From: Pseudomonas fluorescens
GTDB lineage: Bacteria; Pseudomonadota; Gammaproteobacteria; Pseudomonadales; Pseudomonadaceae
Direction of reading: 5' to 3'
DNA: 64,000 nucleotides
NCBI RefSeq assembly: GCF_040448305.1
Contig: NZ_CP148752.1
Location: forward strand, 1,240,001-1,304,000
Shown here piece by piece: positions 23,139 through 31,910 of the stretch (position 1 is the first letter of the stretch; each line of letters begins with the position of its first letter). The notes beneath the pieces were generated by a model that ran no database searches, was not told where the DNA came from, and worked only from the letters and a program-made list of their open reading frames with translations. The position numbers were made by a program, and so were the translations under genes.

Positions 23139-25841
23139 TCAGATGCTGATGCGCGACAGTTTGATATCGGGTTCCTGGTTGACGCTCAGTTGTTCGACGA
23201 TCGCATCCTGCAGGCGGCTGCACAGCAGCGGGTCGGACAACGGCTGATTATTGGCGTCGGTGATGAAGAACACGTCTTCCACGCGCTCGCCGAGGGTGGC
23301 GATCTTGGCGTTCTGCAGCGACAGATCGAACTCCAGGAATATCGTGCCAATCCGCGCCAGCAGGCCCGGGCGATCGGGCGCCGTGAGTTCCAGCACCGTC
23401 ACCGGGCGCTGGGCATCGTTGTGGATCGTCACCTGTGGCGCAAAGGCGAAATGCTTGAGTTGACGTGGCACTCGGCGCTGGATGATGGTCGGGTAGTCGT
23501 CCGGGTTGCGCAGGGCTTCGGTCAGGCCGTCGCGGATCTGTTTGACCCGCGCCGGATTATCGCCAATCGAGTCGCCGTCAGTGTCGAGCACGATATAGGT
23601 GTCGAGGGTGAACTGGCTGCTGGAGGTGATGACCCGGGCGTCGTGAATGTTCAGGTTGAGCTGGTCCATCGCGGCCACGGTCACGGCAAAGAAGTCGTGC
23701 TGGTCCGGGGCATAGATGAAGATCTGCGTACCACCTTCGAACTCACGCTGGGTGGTTTCCTTGATCAGCACCAGTGGCCCGCCGTCGACCGGTTGCTGGA
23801 GGATCGCGTCACTGTGCCAGGCGACGTCGCCGGCGGTGTGGCGCAGGAAATAGTCATCACCCAACTGCGCCCACAGTTGCTCGACATCGTCCGGGTCGGT
23901 GCCGCCGCGCACCAGGATATCCAGGGCGGCGCTCTGGGTCTGGCGGATCTGCTCTTCGCGATCCACCGGGTTTTCCAGGCCGCGACGCAGGGCGCGCTTG
24001 GTCTCGGTGTAGAGCTGGCGCAGCAGGCTGGCGCGCCAGGAGTTCCACAGGGTCGGGTTGGTCGCGTTGATGTCGGAGACGGTCAGCACATACAGGTAGT
24101 CGAGGCGGGTTTCGTCACCGACGATCTGGGCGAAATCATGGATCACCTGCGGGTCGGACAAGTCCTTGCGCTGGGCGGTGGTCGACATCACCAGGTGGTT
24201 TTGCACCAGCCACACGATCAGGCGGCTGTCCCACACTGGCAGCTGATGGCGCTGGCAAAACGCCTCGGCATCGACCGCGCCGATGTCCGAGTGATCGCCA
24301 TGCCGGCCTTTGCCGATGTCGTGGTACAGGCCGGCCATGTAAATCAGCTCGGGTTTGGGCAGCTTGCCCATGAGCTTGCTGGCCAGCGGGAATTTTTCCG
24401 ACACCTGGGTGTACTGCAACTTACGCAGGTGTTTGATCAGGTTCAGGGTGTGGGCATCGACCGTATAGATGTGGAACAGGTCGTGCTGCATCTGCCCGAC
24501 GATGAAACCGAATTCGGGCAGATAACGCCCAAGAATGCCGTAACGGTTCATTCGCCGCAGGTTGCGGTGGATGCCGATCTTGCATTTGAACAATTCGATA
24601 AACAGGCTGGTATTGCGAATGTCGTTGCGGAAGTCGTCGTCGATCAGGTGACGGTGTTCCCGCAGCAAACGGATGGTGTCGGCACGAACGCCTTTGATTT
24701 CCGGCTGCTGTGCCATCAGCACGAAGATTTCGAGCATGGCGAACGGGGTGCGGCGGAAGACATTGTCGTTGCGTGCCTCAATGTAGCCGTCATGCAACTG
24801 GAAGCGCGAGTTGATTGGCTGCGATGGCGCTTCGTCTTCCGGTGCGAGGATGACTTCCTCGAAGTGCTGGATGATCAGGTCGCTGAGCTGGGCGATGCTC
24901 ATGACCACCCGGTAATATTGCTGCATGAAGTTTTCGATGGCTTGCTTGGCGTCGTCGCCTTTGAAGCCCAGCAGCCCGGCAATGGTGCGCTGGTGATCGA
25001 ACAGCAGGCGGTCTTCGGAGCGGCCAGCCAGCATGTGCAGGGCATAGCGAACCTTCCACAGGAACTCCTGGGAGGAGGCGAGCAGGGCGTTTTCACTCTC
25101 GACCAGGAATCCTTCGCCAGCCAGTGCCCGCAGGTTCAGGGTGCCGTACTCGCGACGGGCCACCCACAGAATCGTCTGGATATCCCGCAGGCCGCCGGGT
25201 GAACCTTTGACGTTGGGTTCCAGGTTGTATTCGGTGTCGTTGTACTTGTGGTGGCGGGCCTTTTGTTCGGCGCGCTTGGCCAGGAAGAAGTCCTTGCTCG
25301 GCCACATGTGCCCGGTGCTGGTGACGTCCAGCATGCGCTGGCGCAGATGCTCGGGGCCGGCGATGGTGCGGCTTTCCATCAGGTTGGTGACGACCGTCAG
25401 GTCGGCGCGGGCCTCGACGGCGCATTCGTCGACCGAGCGAACGCTCTGACCGACCTCCAGGCCGATGTCCCACAGCAGCGTCAGAAAACGCTCGATGGAA
25501 TCGCGGAAAACCTCGTGGTCGGCACTGTCCAGCAGGATCAGCAAGTCGATATCGGAATAAGGGTGCAATTCGCCACGGCCGTAGCCGCCGACCGCGACCA
25601 GCGCGATGTCGGCGTCCTCGCTCCAGCTGAACTGCTCCCAGGCCTTTTGCAGGATGTTATCGACGAACCAGGCACGATCCTCGATCAGCCGGCGAATGTC
25701 CCGGCCGTTGCGAAAGCGCGTGTCGAGCACCTCGCGGGCCTGGCGGATCGCCTTCTTGAAGGCCGCGATCGGGCTTGCCTTCAGGGCCAGTTCAGCCTGG
25801 AACTGGCCTCGGTCGAAGAGTTCGGGATCCACCTGCGGCAT
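23139..25841 (-). CDS. glnD: PII uridylyltransferase / uridylyl-removing enzyme GlnD
   Basis: GlnD senses glutamine and adds or removes UMP on the PII signalling protein, setting nitrogen regulation. The 900-residue protein has all expected domains in order: a nucleotidyltransferase with GGYGRGELHPYSDIDLL (residues 85-101), the central HD hydrolase domain with YHDIGKGRHGDHS, and two C-terminal ACT domains (QREFEGGTQIFIYAPD..., and VLELTAPDRPGLLARIGTIF). AAGGAAAG precedes the ATG. It lies 41 nt downstream of map on the same strand and may be transcribed from the map promoter. Confidence 0.96.
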   Translation of the reverse strand: MPQVDPELFDRGQFQAELALKASPIAAFKKAIRQAREVLDTRFRNGRDIRRLIEDRAWFVDNILQKAWEQFSWSEDADIALVAVGGYGRGELHPYSDIDLLILLDSADHEVFRDSIERFLTLLWDIGLEVGQSVRSVDECAVEARADLTVVTNLMESRTIAGPEHLRQRMLDVTSTGHMWPSKDFFLAKRAEQKARHHKYNDTEYNLEPNVKGSPGGLRDIQTILWVARREYGTLNLRALAGEGFLVESENALLASSQEFLWKVRYALHMLAGRSEDRLLFDHQRTIAGLLGFKGDDAKQAIENFMQQYYRVVMSIAQLSDLIIQHFEEVILAPEDEAPSQPINSRFQLHDGYIEARNDNVFRRTPFAMLEIFVLMAQQPEIKGVRADTIRLLREHRHLIDDDFRNDIRNTSLFIELFKCKIGIHRNLRRMNRYGILGRYLPEFGFIVGQMQHDLFHIYTVDAHTLNLIKHLRKLQYTQVSEKFPLASKLMGKLPKPELIYMAGLYHDIGKGRHGDHSDIGAVDAEAFCQRHQLPVWDSRLIVWLVQNHLVMSTTAQRKDLSDPQVIHDFAQIVGDETRLDYLYVLTVSDINATNPTLWNSWRASLLRQLYTETKRALRRGLENPVDREEQIRQTQSAALDILVRGGTDPDDVEQLWAQLGDDYFLRHTAGDVAWHSDAILQQPVDGGPLVLIKETTQREFEGGTQIFIYAPDQHDFFAVTVAAMDQLNLNIHDARVITSSSQFTLDTYIVLDTDGDSIGDNPARVKQIRDGLTEALRNPDDYPTIIQRRVPRQLKHFAFAPQVTIHNDAQRPVTVLELTAPDRPGLLARIGTIFLEFDLSLQNAKIATLGERVEDVFFITDANNQPLSDPLLCSRLQDAIVEQLSVNQEPDIKLSRISI

Positions 25842-25882
25842 CGATTGGCTTTCCTTTCTATAGGCGAGGTTCGGTGTCGGGA

Positions 25883-26665
25883 TCAGGCCGAAACGCGAGG
25901 GATGGTGTCATCGCCGCGCAGGGTGAAGATCTCGTAACCGGTTTCAGTCACCAGCAGGGTGTGTTCCCACTGTGCCGAGAGCTTGCGGTCCTTGGTGATC
26001 GCGGTCCAGCCGTCGCCCAGTACCTTGGTGTCGGCACGGCCCTGGTTGATCATCGGCTCGATGGTGAAGGTCATGCCGGCCTTGAGTTCCATGCCGGTGC
26101 CAGCACGGCCGTAGTGCAGGATCTGCGGCTCTTCGTGGAACACCTTGCCGATACCATGACCGCAGAATTCGCGAACCACCGAAAATCCGTTCTTTTCCGC
26201 GTGCTTCTGAATGATTTCGCCGATGTCGCCCAGGCGGCAGCCGGGTTTGACGATTTCAATCGCCTTGTACATGCATTCCTGGGTCACCTGGGACAGGCGC
26301 TCGGCCCAGACCGGCACGTTGCCGACGTGGAACATGCGGCTGGTGTCGCCGTGGTAGCCGTCCTTGATGACGGTGACGTCGATGTTCAGGGTATCGCCAT
26401 CTTTGAGCGGCTTGTCGTTCGGGATGCCGTGACAGACCACGTGGTTGATCGACGTGCAGATCGACTTCGGATAGCCCTTGTAGTTGAGCGGGGCAGGGAT
26501 GGCTTTCTGCTCATTGACGATGTAGTCGTGGCAGGTCTGGTTCAGTTGATCGGTGGTAACGCCCGGCTTGACATATTCGGCAATCATTTCCAGCACATCG
26601 GCGGCCAGTTTGCCGGCGATACGCATTTTGGCGATATCCTCGGGGGTTTTGAGGGTGACGGTCAT
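25883..26665 (-). CDS. map: Methionine aminopeptidase, type I
   Basis: Removes the initiator methionine from nascent proteins. The 260-residue product has the five metal ligands in their usual contexts: NIDVTVIKDGYHGDTSRMF (two Asp), FCGHGIGKVFHEEP (His), FTIEPMINQG (Glu) and WEHTLLVTETGYEI (Glu). It has no N-terminal extension, as expected for type Ia enzymes. It is divergent from rpsB, the usual arrangement in gamma-proteobacteria, and 41 nt upstream of glnD. Confidence 0.96.
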   Translation of the reverse strand: MTVTLKTPEDIAKMRIAGKLAADVLEMIAEYVKPGVTTDQLNQTCHDYIVNEQKAIPAPLNYKGYPKSICTSINHVVCHGIPNDKPLKDGDTLNIDVTVIKDGYHGDTSRMFHVGNVPVWAERLSQVTQECMYKAIEIVKPGCRLGDIGEIIQKHAEKNGFSVVREFCGHGIGKVFHEEPQILHYGRAGTGMELKAGMTFTIEPMINQGRADTKVLGDGWTAITKDRKLSAQWEHTLLVTETGYEIFTLRGDDTIPRVSA

Positions 26666-27036
26666 ACAGGCTCTCTCTGCGCCCGACGGCGCTTACTAAA
26701 CGGAAAGGGCATTGCGCGATCGAACTTCGCGGCCCTGAAAAATGCGATTCTACCAGACGATCAGCGCAAATCTGCGCCTGTGTGCATCGCTTCTCTCTAT
26801 AGAATGGTGCATTCTTGGCGGATTCCAAGGGATGGAGCAAAGCACTCGCCAGGATTTCAGAATCCGGGTTCCGTTTTGCCCTGCCTTGTGATATAAAATG
26901 CGCCGCTTTCCGGGGATGTCCCGTAAAGCCTAAATCCACACACGTGTCGACACGATGACCTGGGTGCCTTCAGCTGATGCTGCTGGTTGGTCATTGGGAT
27001 ACGTGGAGGCCAAACCCGACTTATTAAGGAACTATC
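26666..27036 (+). promoter_or_regulatory. map/rpsB divergent region with rpsB promoter and leader
   Basis: This 371-bp gap has no gene. TATAAA at 26892-26897, within GTGATATAAAATGCG, is the best -10 candidate for rpsB and would leave a leader of about 130 nt. The leader contains CCTGGGTGCCTTCAGCTGATGC and the repeated TGGTTGGTCATTGGG, capable of forming stems. In E. coli, the rpsB leader is the site of autogenous repression by protein S2; the same role here is inference. A TATAGAAT sequence near 26800 could serve either direction. Confidence 0.4.
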
Positions 27037-27774
27037 ATGTCCCAAGTCAACATGCGCGATATGCTGAAGGCCGGTGTGCACTTCGGTCACCAGACCCGTT
27101 ACTGGAACCCGAAAATGGGTAAGTACATTTTCGGCGCGCGTAACAAGATCCACATCATCAACCTTGAAAAAACCCTGCCAATGTTCAACGAAGCTCTGAC
27201 TTTCGTAGAACGTCTGGCCCAGGGCAAAAACAAGATTCTGTTCGTCGGCACCAAGCGTTCCGCTGGCAAGATCGTTGCTGAAGAAGCAGCACGTTGCGGT
27301 TCGCCGTACGTCGATCACCGCTGGTTGGGCGGCATGCTGACCAACTTCAAAACCATCCGTGCTTCCATCAAGCGTCTGCGTGACCTTGAAGTTCAAGCCG
27401 AAGACGGTACTTTCGCCAAGCTGACCAAGAAAGAAGCGCTGATGCGCACTCGTGACCTGGAAAAGCTGGATCGTTCCCTGGGTGGTATCAAGGACATGGG
27501 CGGTCTGCCAGACGCTCTGTTCGTTATCGACGTTGATCACGAGCGCATCGCGATCACCGAAGCCAACAAGCTGGGCATCCCGGTTATCGGCGTAGTCGAT
27601 ACCAACAGCAGCCCGGAAGGCGTTGACTACATCATCCCAGGCAACGATGACGCAATCCGCGCTATCCAGCTGTACATGGGTTCGATGGCTGACGCTGTAA
27701 TCCGCGGTCGCAACAACGTTGCCGGCGGCACCGTAGAGTTCGCAGCTGAAGAAACTCAGGCTGCAGCTGAGTAA
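27037..27774 (+). CDS. rpsB: 30S ribosomal protein S2
   Basis: The 245-residue product is S2, a late-binding small-subunit protein, recognised from MSQVNMRDMLKAGVHFGHQTRYWNPKM, the FVGTKRSAGKIVAEEA segment, WLGGMLTNFKTIR, and GIPVIGVVDTNSSPEGVDYIIPGNDDA. AAGGA stands before the ATG. It heads the rpsB-tsf unit, with a strong hairpin between the two genes. Codon use is strongly biased, as expected for a highly expressed gene. Confidence 0.98.
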   Translation: MSQVNMRDMLKAGVHFGHQTRYWNPKMGKYIFGARNKIHIINLEKTLPMFNEALTFVERLAQGKNKILFVGTKRSAGKIVAEEAARCGSPYVDHRWLGGMLTNFKTIRASIKRLRDLEVQAEDGTFAKLTKKEALMRTRDLEKLDRSLGGIKDMGGLPDALFVIDVDHERIAITEANKLGIPVIGVVDTNSSPEGVDYIIPGNDDAIRAIQLYMGSMADAVIRGRNNVAGGTVEFAAEETQAAAE

Positions 27775-27800
27775 TTGACGCCCTGGCGTTGACTCAGTAA

Positions 27801-27829
27801 GCAAAAAGGGGGCTTGGCCCCCTTTTTGC
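27801..27829 (+). terminator. Hairpin between rpsB and tsf
   Basis: GCAAAAAGGGGGC, loop TTG, GCCCCCTTTTTGC form a 13-bp perfect stem ending in a T-run, 27 nt after rpsB. This is a strong intrinsic terminator or attenuator in the rpsB-tsf operon. It would allow more S2 than EF-Ts message, or separate the transcripts. Confidence 0.8.
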
Positions 27830-27963
27830 CACCTCGAAAACCATTTGTCGGCGCCCACCGCTCTATCTGTAACGTGCGGCAGCTAACAAGGGTGGTTGGG
27901 GAAGAATTGATCGCCCGTTCGATCGGGTGGAATGGTTGAAAACCTATCCAAGAGGATTTTGAA

Positions 27964-28827
27964 ATGGCAGAGATTACTGCAGCGTTGGTCAAAGAACTGC
28001 GCGAGCGTACTGGCGAAGGCATGATGGACTGCAAAAAGGCCTTGACCAAGGCTGGCGGCGACATCGAGAAAGCCATTGATGACATGCGCGCTTCGGGCGC
28101 CATCAAGGCTGCCAAGAAGGCCGGCAACGTTGCCGCTGAAGGCGCTATCGCTCTGAAGGAAGACGGTAAGTCCGCCGTTCTGCTGGAAGTGAACTCGCAG
28201 ACCGACTTCCTGGCCCTGCAGGACGACTTCAAGGAATTTGTTGCAGCAAGCGTTGAAAAAGCGTTCGCCGACAAGTTGACTGATGTTGCTCCGCTGATCG
28301 AAGCTCAAGAAACTGCTCGCCTGGTACTGGTCGGCAAGGTTGGCGAAAACGTCAACATCCGTCGTCTGGCACGCGTTGAGGGTGACGTTGTCGGTGGCTA
28401 CCTGCACGGCAACAAGATCGGTGTTGCAGTTGTCCTGAAAGGCGGCAGTGTCGAGCTGGCCAAGGACATCGCTATGCACGTAGCGGCTACCAATCCTGAA
28501 TTCCTGCTGCCATCGGAAGTTTCCGCTGAAGCGATCGAGCGCGAGAAAGGCGTGTTCCTGACGCTGAACGCTGACAAGATCGCCGGCAAGCCGGAAAACA
28601 TCGTTGAAAACATGGTCAAAGGCCGTATCAGCAAGTTCCTGGCCGAAGCCAGCCTGGTTGAGCAGGCTTTCGTCAAGAACCCTGAAATCAAGGTCGGCGA
28701 ACTGGCCAAGAAAGCCGGCGCTGAAATCGTTTCCTTCACTTACTTCAAAGTAGGCGAAGGCATCGAGAAGCCAGTGGACAACTTCGCAGAAGAAGTTGCT
28801 GCCCAGCTGGCTGCCGCCAAGCAATAA
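27964..28827 (+). CDS. tsf: Elongation factor Ts
   Basis: EF-Ts exchanges GDP for GTP on EF-Tu. The 287-residue protein starts MAEITAALVKELRERTGEGMMDCKKAL, the UBA-like N-terminal domain. The core contains EVNSQTDFLA (the TDF motif that contacts EF-Tu) and later AMHVAATNPEFLLPSEV. AGAGGA precedes the ATG. It follows rpsB by 189 nt, across a strong hairpin, and is followed by its own terminator. Confidence 0.97.
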   Translation: MAEITAALVKELRERTGEGMMDCKKALTKAGGDIEKAIDDMRASGAIKAAKKAGNVAAEGAIALKEDGKSAVLLEVNSQTDFLALQDDFKEFVAASVEKAFADKLTDVAPLIEAQETARLVLVGKVGENVNIRRLARVEGDVVGGYLHGNKIGVAVVLKGGSVELAKDIAMHVAATNPEFLLPSEVSAEAIEREKGVFLTLNADKIAGKPENIVENMVKGRISKFLAEASLVEQAFVKNPEIKVGELAKKAGAEIVSFTYFKVGEGIEKPVDNFAEEVAAQLAAAKQ

Positions 28828-28851
28828 GACGGTTTTTTAACTGTCGCCCAG

Positions 28852-28884
28852 AAGAGGCTGCCCGCTCACGCGCGCAGCCTCTTT
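28852..28884 (+). terminator. Terminator after tsf
   Basis: AAGAGGCTGC at 28852 pairs with GCAGCCTCTT, which ends in TTTTC, separated by a loop of about 12 nt. It lies 25 nt after the tsf stop and ends the rpsB-tsf unit. Confidence 0.8.
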
Positions 28885-29037
28885 TCAGATGGGGCACCAA
28901 TTTTTATTTGGTTTCCTTTTGGAACTGGCTTACAAAGCCATGTTCCGATGGCGCTGAAGCAGCGCCAAGCTAGAGTGAGCGCCAGCTGTAAACAGCTCGC
29001 AAAGAATTTTTAAAATACGCCGCAGGAGAGATTCGCA

Positions 29038-29781
29038 ATGGCTCAGCAGGGCAGTGGTTATCAGGCTCGCTATAAACGCATTCTACTCAAGCTTAGCGGC
29101 GAGGCCCTGATGGGCTCGGAAGAGTTCGGGATCGACCCGAAAGTTCTGGATCGCATGGCATTGGAAGTTGGCCAACTGGTCGGCATCGGTGTTCAGGTCG
29201 GTCTGGTCATCGGTGGTGGCAACCTGTTCCGCGGCGCGGCGCTCAGCGCGGCGGGCATGGATCGGGTTACCGGTGACCACATGGGCATGCTGGCCACTGT
29301 GATGAACGCCCTGGCAATGCGCGACGCGCTGGAACGTGCCAACATCTCGGCCATCGTGATGTCCGCTATTTCCATGGTTGGTGTGACCGATCACTACGAT
29401 CGTCGCAAGGCCATGCGTCACTTGAACTCCAAGGACGTGGTGATTTTCGCGGCCGGTACCGGCAACCCGTTCTTTACGACGGATTCGGCTGCCTGCCTGC
29501 GTGCAATCGAAATCGATGCCGATGTCGTGCTCAAGGCGACCAAGGTCGATGGCGTCTACACCGCTGACCCGTTCAAAGACCCGCATGCCGAGAAGTTCGA
29601 TCATCTGACCTACGATGAAGTGCTGGATCGCAAGCTGGGTGTGATGGATCTGACGGCCATTTGCCTGTGCCGCGACCACAAGATGCCGCTACGCGTATTT
29701 AACATGAACAAGCCCGGCGCCCTGCTGAACATCGTGCATGGCGGCGCTGAAGGAACCCTGATCGAGGAAGGCCAACAATGA
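29038..29781 (+). CDS. pyrH: UMP kinase
   Basis: PyrH phosphorylates UMP to UDP and is a hexameric amino-acid-kinase fold enzyme. The 247-residue product shows RILLKLSGEALMG, VIGGGNLFRGA, DHMGMLATVMNALAM and TGNPFFTTDSAACLRA, and ends RVFNMNKPGALLNIV. A GGAGAG site precedes the ATG. The 210-nt gap upstream contains the tsf terminator, a second hairpin (28950-28966) and a possible -10 box, TAAAAT at 29011-29016. pyrH opens the long envelope cluster; its stop overlaps the frr ATG. Confidence 0.97.
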   Translation: MAQQGSGYQARYKRILLKLSGEALMGSEEFGIDPKVLDRMALEVGQLVGIGVQVGLVIGGGNLFRGAALSAAGMDRVTGDHMGMLATVMNALAMRDALERANISAIVMSAISMVGVTDHYDRRKAMRHLNSKDVVIFAAGTGNPFFTTDSAACLRAIEIDADVVLKATKVDGVYTADPFKDPHAEKFDHLTYDEVLDRKLGVMDLTAICLCRDHKMPLRVFNMNKPGALLNIVHGGAEGTLIEEGQQ

Positions 29782-30335
29782 TCAACGAAATCAAGAAAGA
29801 CGCTCAAGAGCGCATGCAGAAGTCCGTGGAGTCGCTGGCGCACAACTTCGGCCGCATTCGTACCGGCCAGGCGCACCCGAGCATCCTGGAAGGCGTGATG
29901 GTGCCGTACTACGGTTCCGACACCCCGATCAAGCAAGTGGCCAACATCACCGTCAAGGACGCCCGTACCCTGCAAGTCGTTGCTTTCGAACGCAACATGC
30001 TGGGTGCCGTCGACAAGGCGATCGGTAGCGCGGGTCTGAACCTGAACCCGACCAACCTCGGCGAGCTGCTGTTGATCTCCATGCCTGCCCTGACCGAAGA
30101 AACCCGCAAGGGTTTCACCAAGCAGGCTCGTGACGTCGCTGAAGATGCCCGTGTTGCCGTGCGCAACATCCGTCGTGATGCCAACAGCCAGCTCAAGGAT
30201 CTGGTGAAGGAAAAAGAGATCAGCGAAGACGAAGAGCGTCGTGCGACTGGCGAGATTGACGATCTGACCAAGAAGTTCGTGGCTAAAATCGACGCGGATC
30301 TGGCGCAGAAAGAAAAAGACCTGATGGCCGTATAA
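29778..30335 (+). CDS. frr: Ribosome recycling factor
   Basis: RRF splits post-termination ribosomes together with EF-G. The 185-residue protein has the expected coiled three-helix layout and the motifs MQKSVESLAHNFGRIRTGQAHPS, YYGSDTPIKQVANI, and RRDANSQLKDLVKEKEISEDE. The ATG overlaps the pyrH stop by 4 nt (ATGA), so the two are coupled. uppS begins 13 nt downstream. Confidence 0.97.
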   Translation: MINEIKKDAQERMQKSVESLAHNFGRIRTGQAHPSILEGVMVPYYGSDTPIKQVANITVKDARTLQVVAFERNMLGAVDKAIGSAGLNLNPTNLGELLLISMPALTEETRKGFTKQARDVAEDARVAVRNIRRDANSQLKDLVKEKEISEDEERRATGEIDDLTKKFVAKIDADLAQKEKDLMAV

Positions 30336-30348
30336 GGGTCGCGTTTTC

Positions 30349-31104
30349 ATGGATAAGACAAAGCAGACTGCACCGTCCGCGGTGCCGCGCCATGTCGCGA
30401 TCATCATGGATGGTAACAATCGCTGGGCGAAAAAACGCTTTATGCCGGGTGTCGCCGGGCATAAAGCGGGCGTGGATGCGGTGCGTGCGGTCATCGAGGT
30501 TTGTGCCGAGGCCAAGGTCGAAGTGCTGACCTTGTTCGCCTTTTCCAGCGAGAACTGGCAACGTCCGGCCGATGAGGTCAGCGCTTTGATGGATCTGTTC
30601 TTCAGGGCGCTACGTCGTGAGGCCAAGCGCCTCAACGACAACAACATCAGCCTGCGCATCATTGGTGACCGCTCGCGTTTTCATCCCGAGCTGCAGGCCG
30701 CCATGCGTGAAGCAGAGGCCATGACGGTTGGCGCCAATCGTTTTGTGCTGCAGATCGCTGCCAATTACGGCGGTCAGTGGGATATCGCGCAAGCTGCGCA
30801 ACGACTGGCGCGAGAAGTTCAGGCCGGACACTTGCGTCCGGAGGACATCACGCCTGGTCTGCTGCAGACCTGCCTGGTCACAGGCGACCTGCCGTTGCCG
30901 GACTTGTGTATCCGTACCGGTGGTGAGCACCGCATCAGCAACTTCCTGCTCTGGCAACTTGCCTATGCCGAGTTGTATTTCTCCGACCTGTTCTGGCCGG
31001 ACTTCAAACACGATGCCATGCGCAATGCGCTGGCCGATTTTGCTTCCCGCCAGCGCCGCTTCGGTAAAACGAGCGAGCAGGTCGAGGCTGGAGCCCGGGT
31101 TTAA
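30349..31104 (+). CDS. uppS: Undecaprenyl diphosphate synthase
   Basis: UppS (cis-prenyltransferase) makes the C55 lipid carrier precursor for peptidoglycan and O-antigen. The 251-residue protein has HVAIIMDGNNRWAKKR with the catalytic Asp, GHKAGVDAVR, FAFSSENWQRPADEV, and the C-terminal RTGGEHRISNFLLWQLAYAE box. Its stop shares one base with the cdsA start. With dxr, ispD and ispF elsewhere in this window, isoprenoid supply and use are encoded close together. Confidence 0.97.
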   Translation: MDKTKQTAPSAVPRHVAIIMDGNNRWAKKRFMPGVAGHKAGVDAVRAVIEVCAEAKVEVLTLFAFSSENWQRPADEVSALMDLFFRALRREAKRLNDNNISLRIIGDRSRFHPELQAAMREAEAMTVGANRFVLQIAANYGGQWDIAQAAQRLAREVQAGHLRPEDITPGLLQTCLVTGDLPLPDLCIRTGGEHRISNFLLWQLAYAELYFSDLFWPDFKHDAMRNALADFASRQRRFGKTSEQVEAGARV

Positions 31105-31910
31105 TGCTTAAACAACGAATCATCACCGCACTGATCCTGCTGCCGATTGCCCTGTGCGGGTTTTTCCTGCTTGAAGGTTCCGGCTTTGCACTGTTCATCG
31201 GGCTGGTCGTAACCCTGGGTGCCTGGGAATGGGCGCGCCTGGCGGGTTTCGCCGATCAGGCGTTCCGCGTCGGTTATGCCGCTGTGGTCGCTTTGGTGCT
31301 GTTCGTCATGTACATCCTGCCCGGCCTCGCGCCTTGGGTGTTGGGCGCTTCGGTGCTGTGGTGGGCGGTGGCGACGTATCTGGTGTTGACCTATCCGCGT
31401 TCGAGCGAGCATTGGTCCAATGCGGCGACCAAGTTGGTGATCGGCCTGTTGATTCTCCTGCCGGCCTGGCAAGGCCTGGTGCAGATCAAGCAATACCCGC
31501 TGGGTAACTGGCTGATCATGGCGGTGATGGTGTTGGTCTGGGGTGCCGATATCGGTGCGTACTTTTCCGGTCGGGCCTTCGGCAAGCGCAAGCTCGCACC
31601 ACAGGTCAGTCCGGGCAAAAGCTGGGAAGGCGTTTACGGTGGTCTGGCGCTGAGCCTGGTGATTACCACAATCGTTGCTCTGGTACGCGACTGGACGGTG
31701 GCCGAGCTGCTCAAAGGGCTGATCGGCGCTGCGCTTATCGTGTTTGTCTCGGTGGTGGGCGATCTCACTGAAAGCATGTTCAAGCGTCAATCCGGGATCA
31801 AGGACAGCAGTAATCTGCTTCCGGGTCACGGCGGCGTGCTGGATCGTATCGACAGCCTGACGGCAGCGATTCCGGTGTTTGCCGTGTTGCTGTGGATGGC
31901 GGCGCCATGA
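31104..31910 (+). CDS. cdsA: Phosphatidate cytidylyltransferase CdsA
   Basis: CdsA makes CDP-diacylglycerol, the branch point of phospholipid synthesis, in the inner membrane. The 268-residue protein is very hydrophobic, with about eight membrane segments, and ends with the family signature VGDLTESMFKRQSGIKDSSN followed by LLPGHGGVLDRIDSL. The ATG overlaps the uppS stop by one base; its stop overlaps the dxr ATG by four bases. Confidence 0.96.
   Translation: MLKQRIITALILLPIALCGFFLLEGSGFALFIGLVVTLGAWEWARLAGFADQAFRVGYAAVVALVLFVMYILPGLAPWVLGASVLWWAVATYLVLTYPRSSEHWSNAATKLVIGLLILLPAWQGLVQIKQYPLGNWLIMAVMVLVWGADIGAYFSGRAFGKRKLAPQVSPGKSWEGVYGGLALSLVITTIVALVRDWTVAELLKGLIGAALIVFVSVVGDLTESMFKRQSGIKDSSNLLPGHGGVLDRIDSLTAAIPVFAVLLWMAAP

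Noticed and set aside
23076..25202. A 708-codon open frame on the + strand across glnD
   Set aside because: It is antisense to an intact, motif-complete glnD; its translation is His/Val/Arg/Gln-rich without domains, as expected from a GC-rich gene read backwards.
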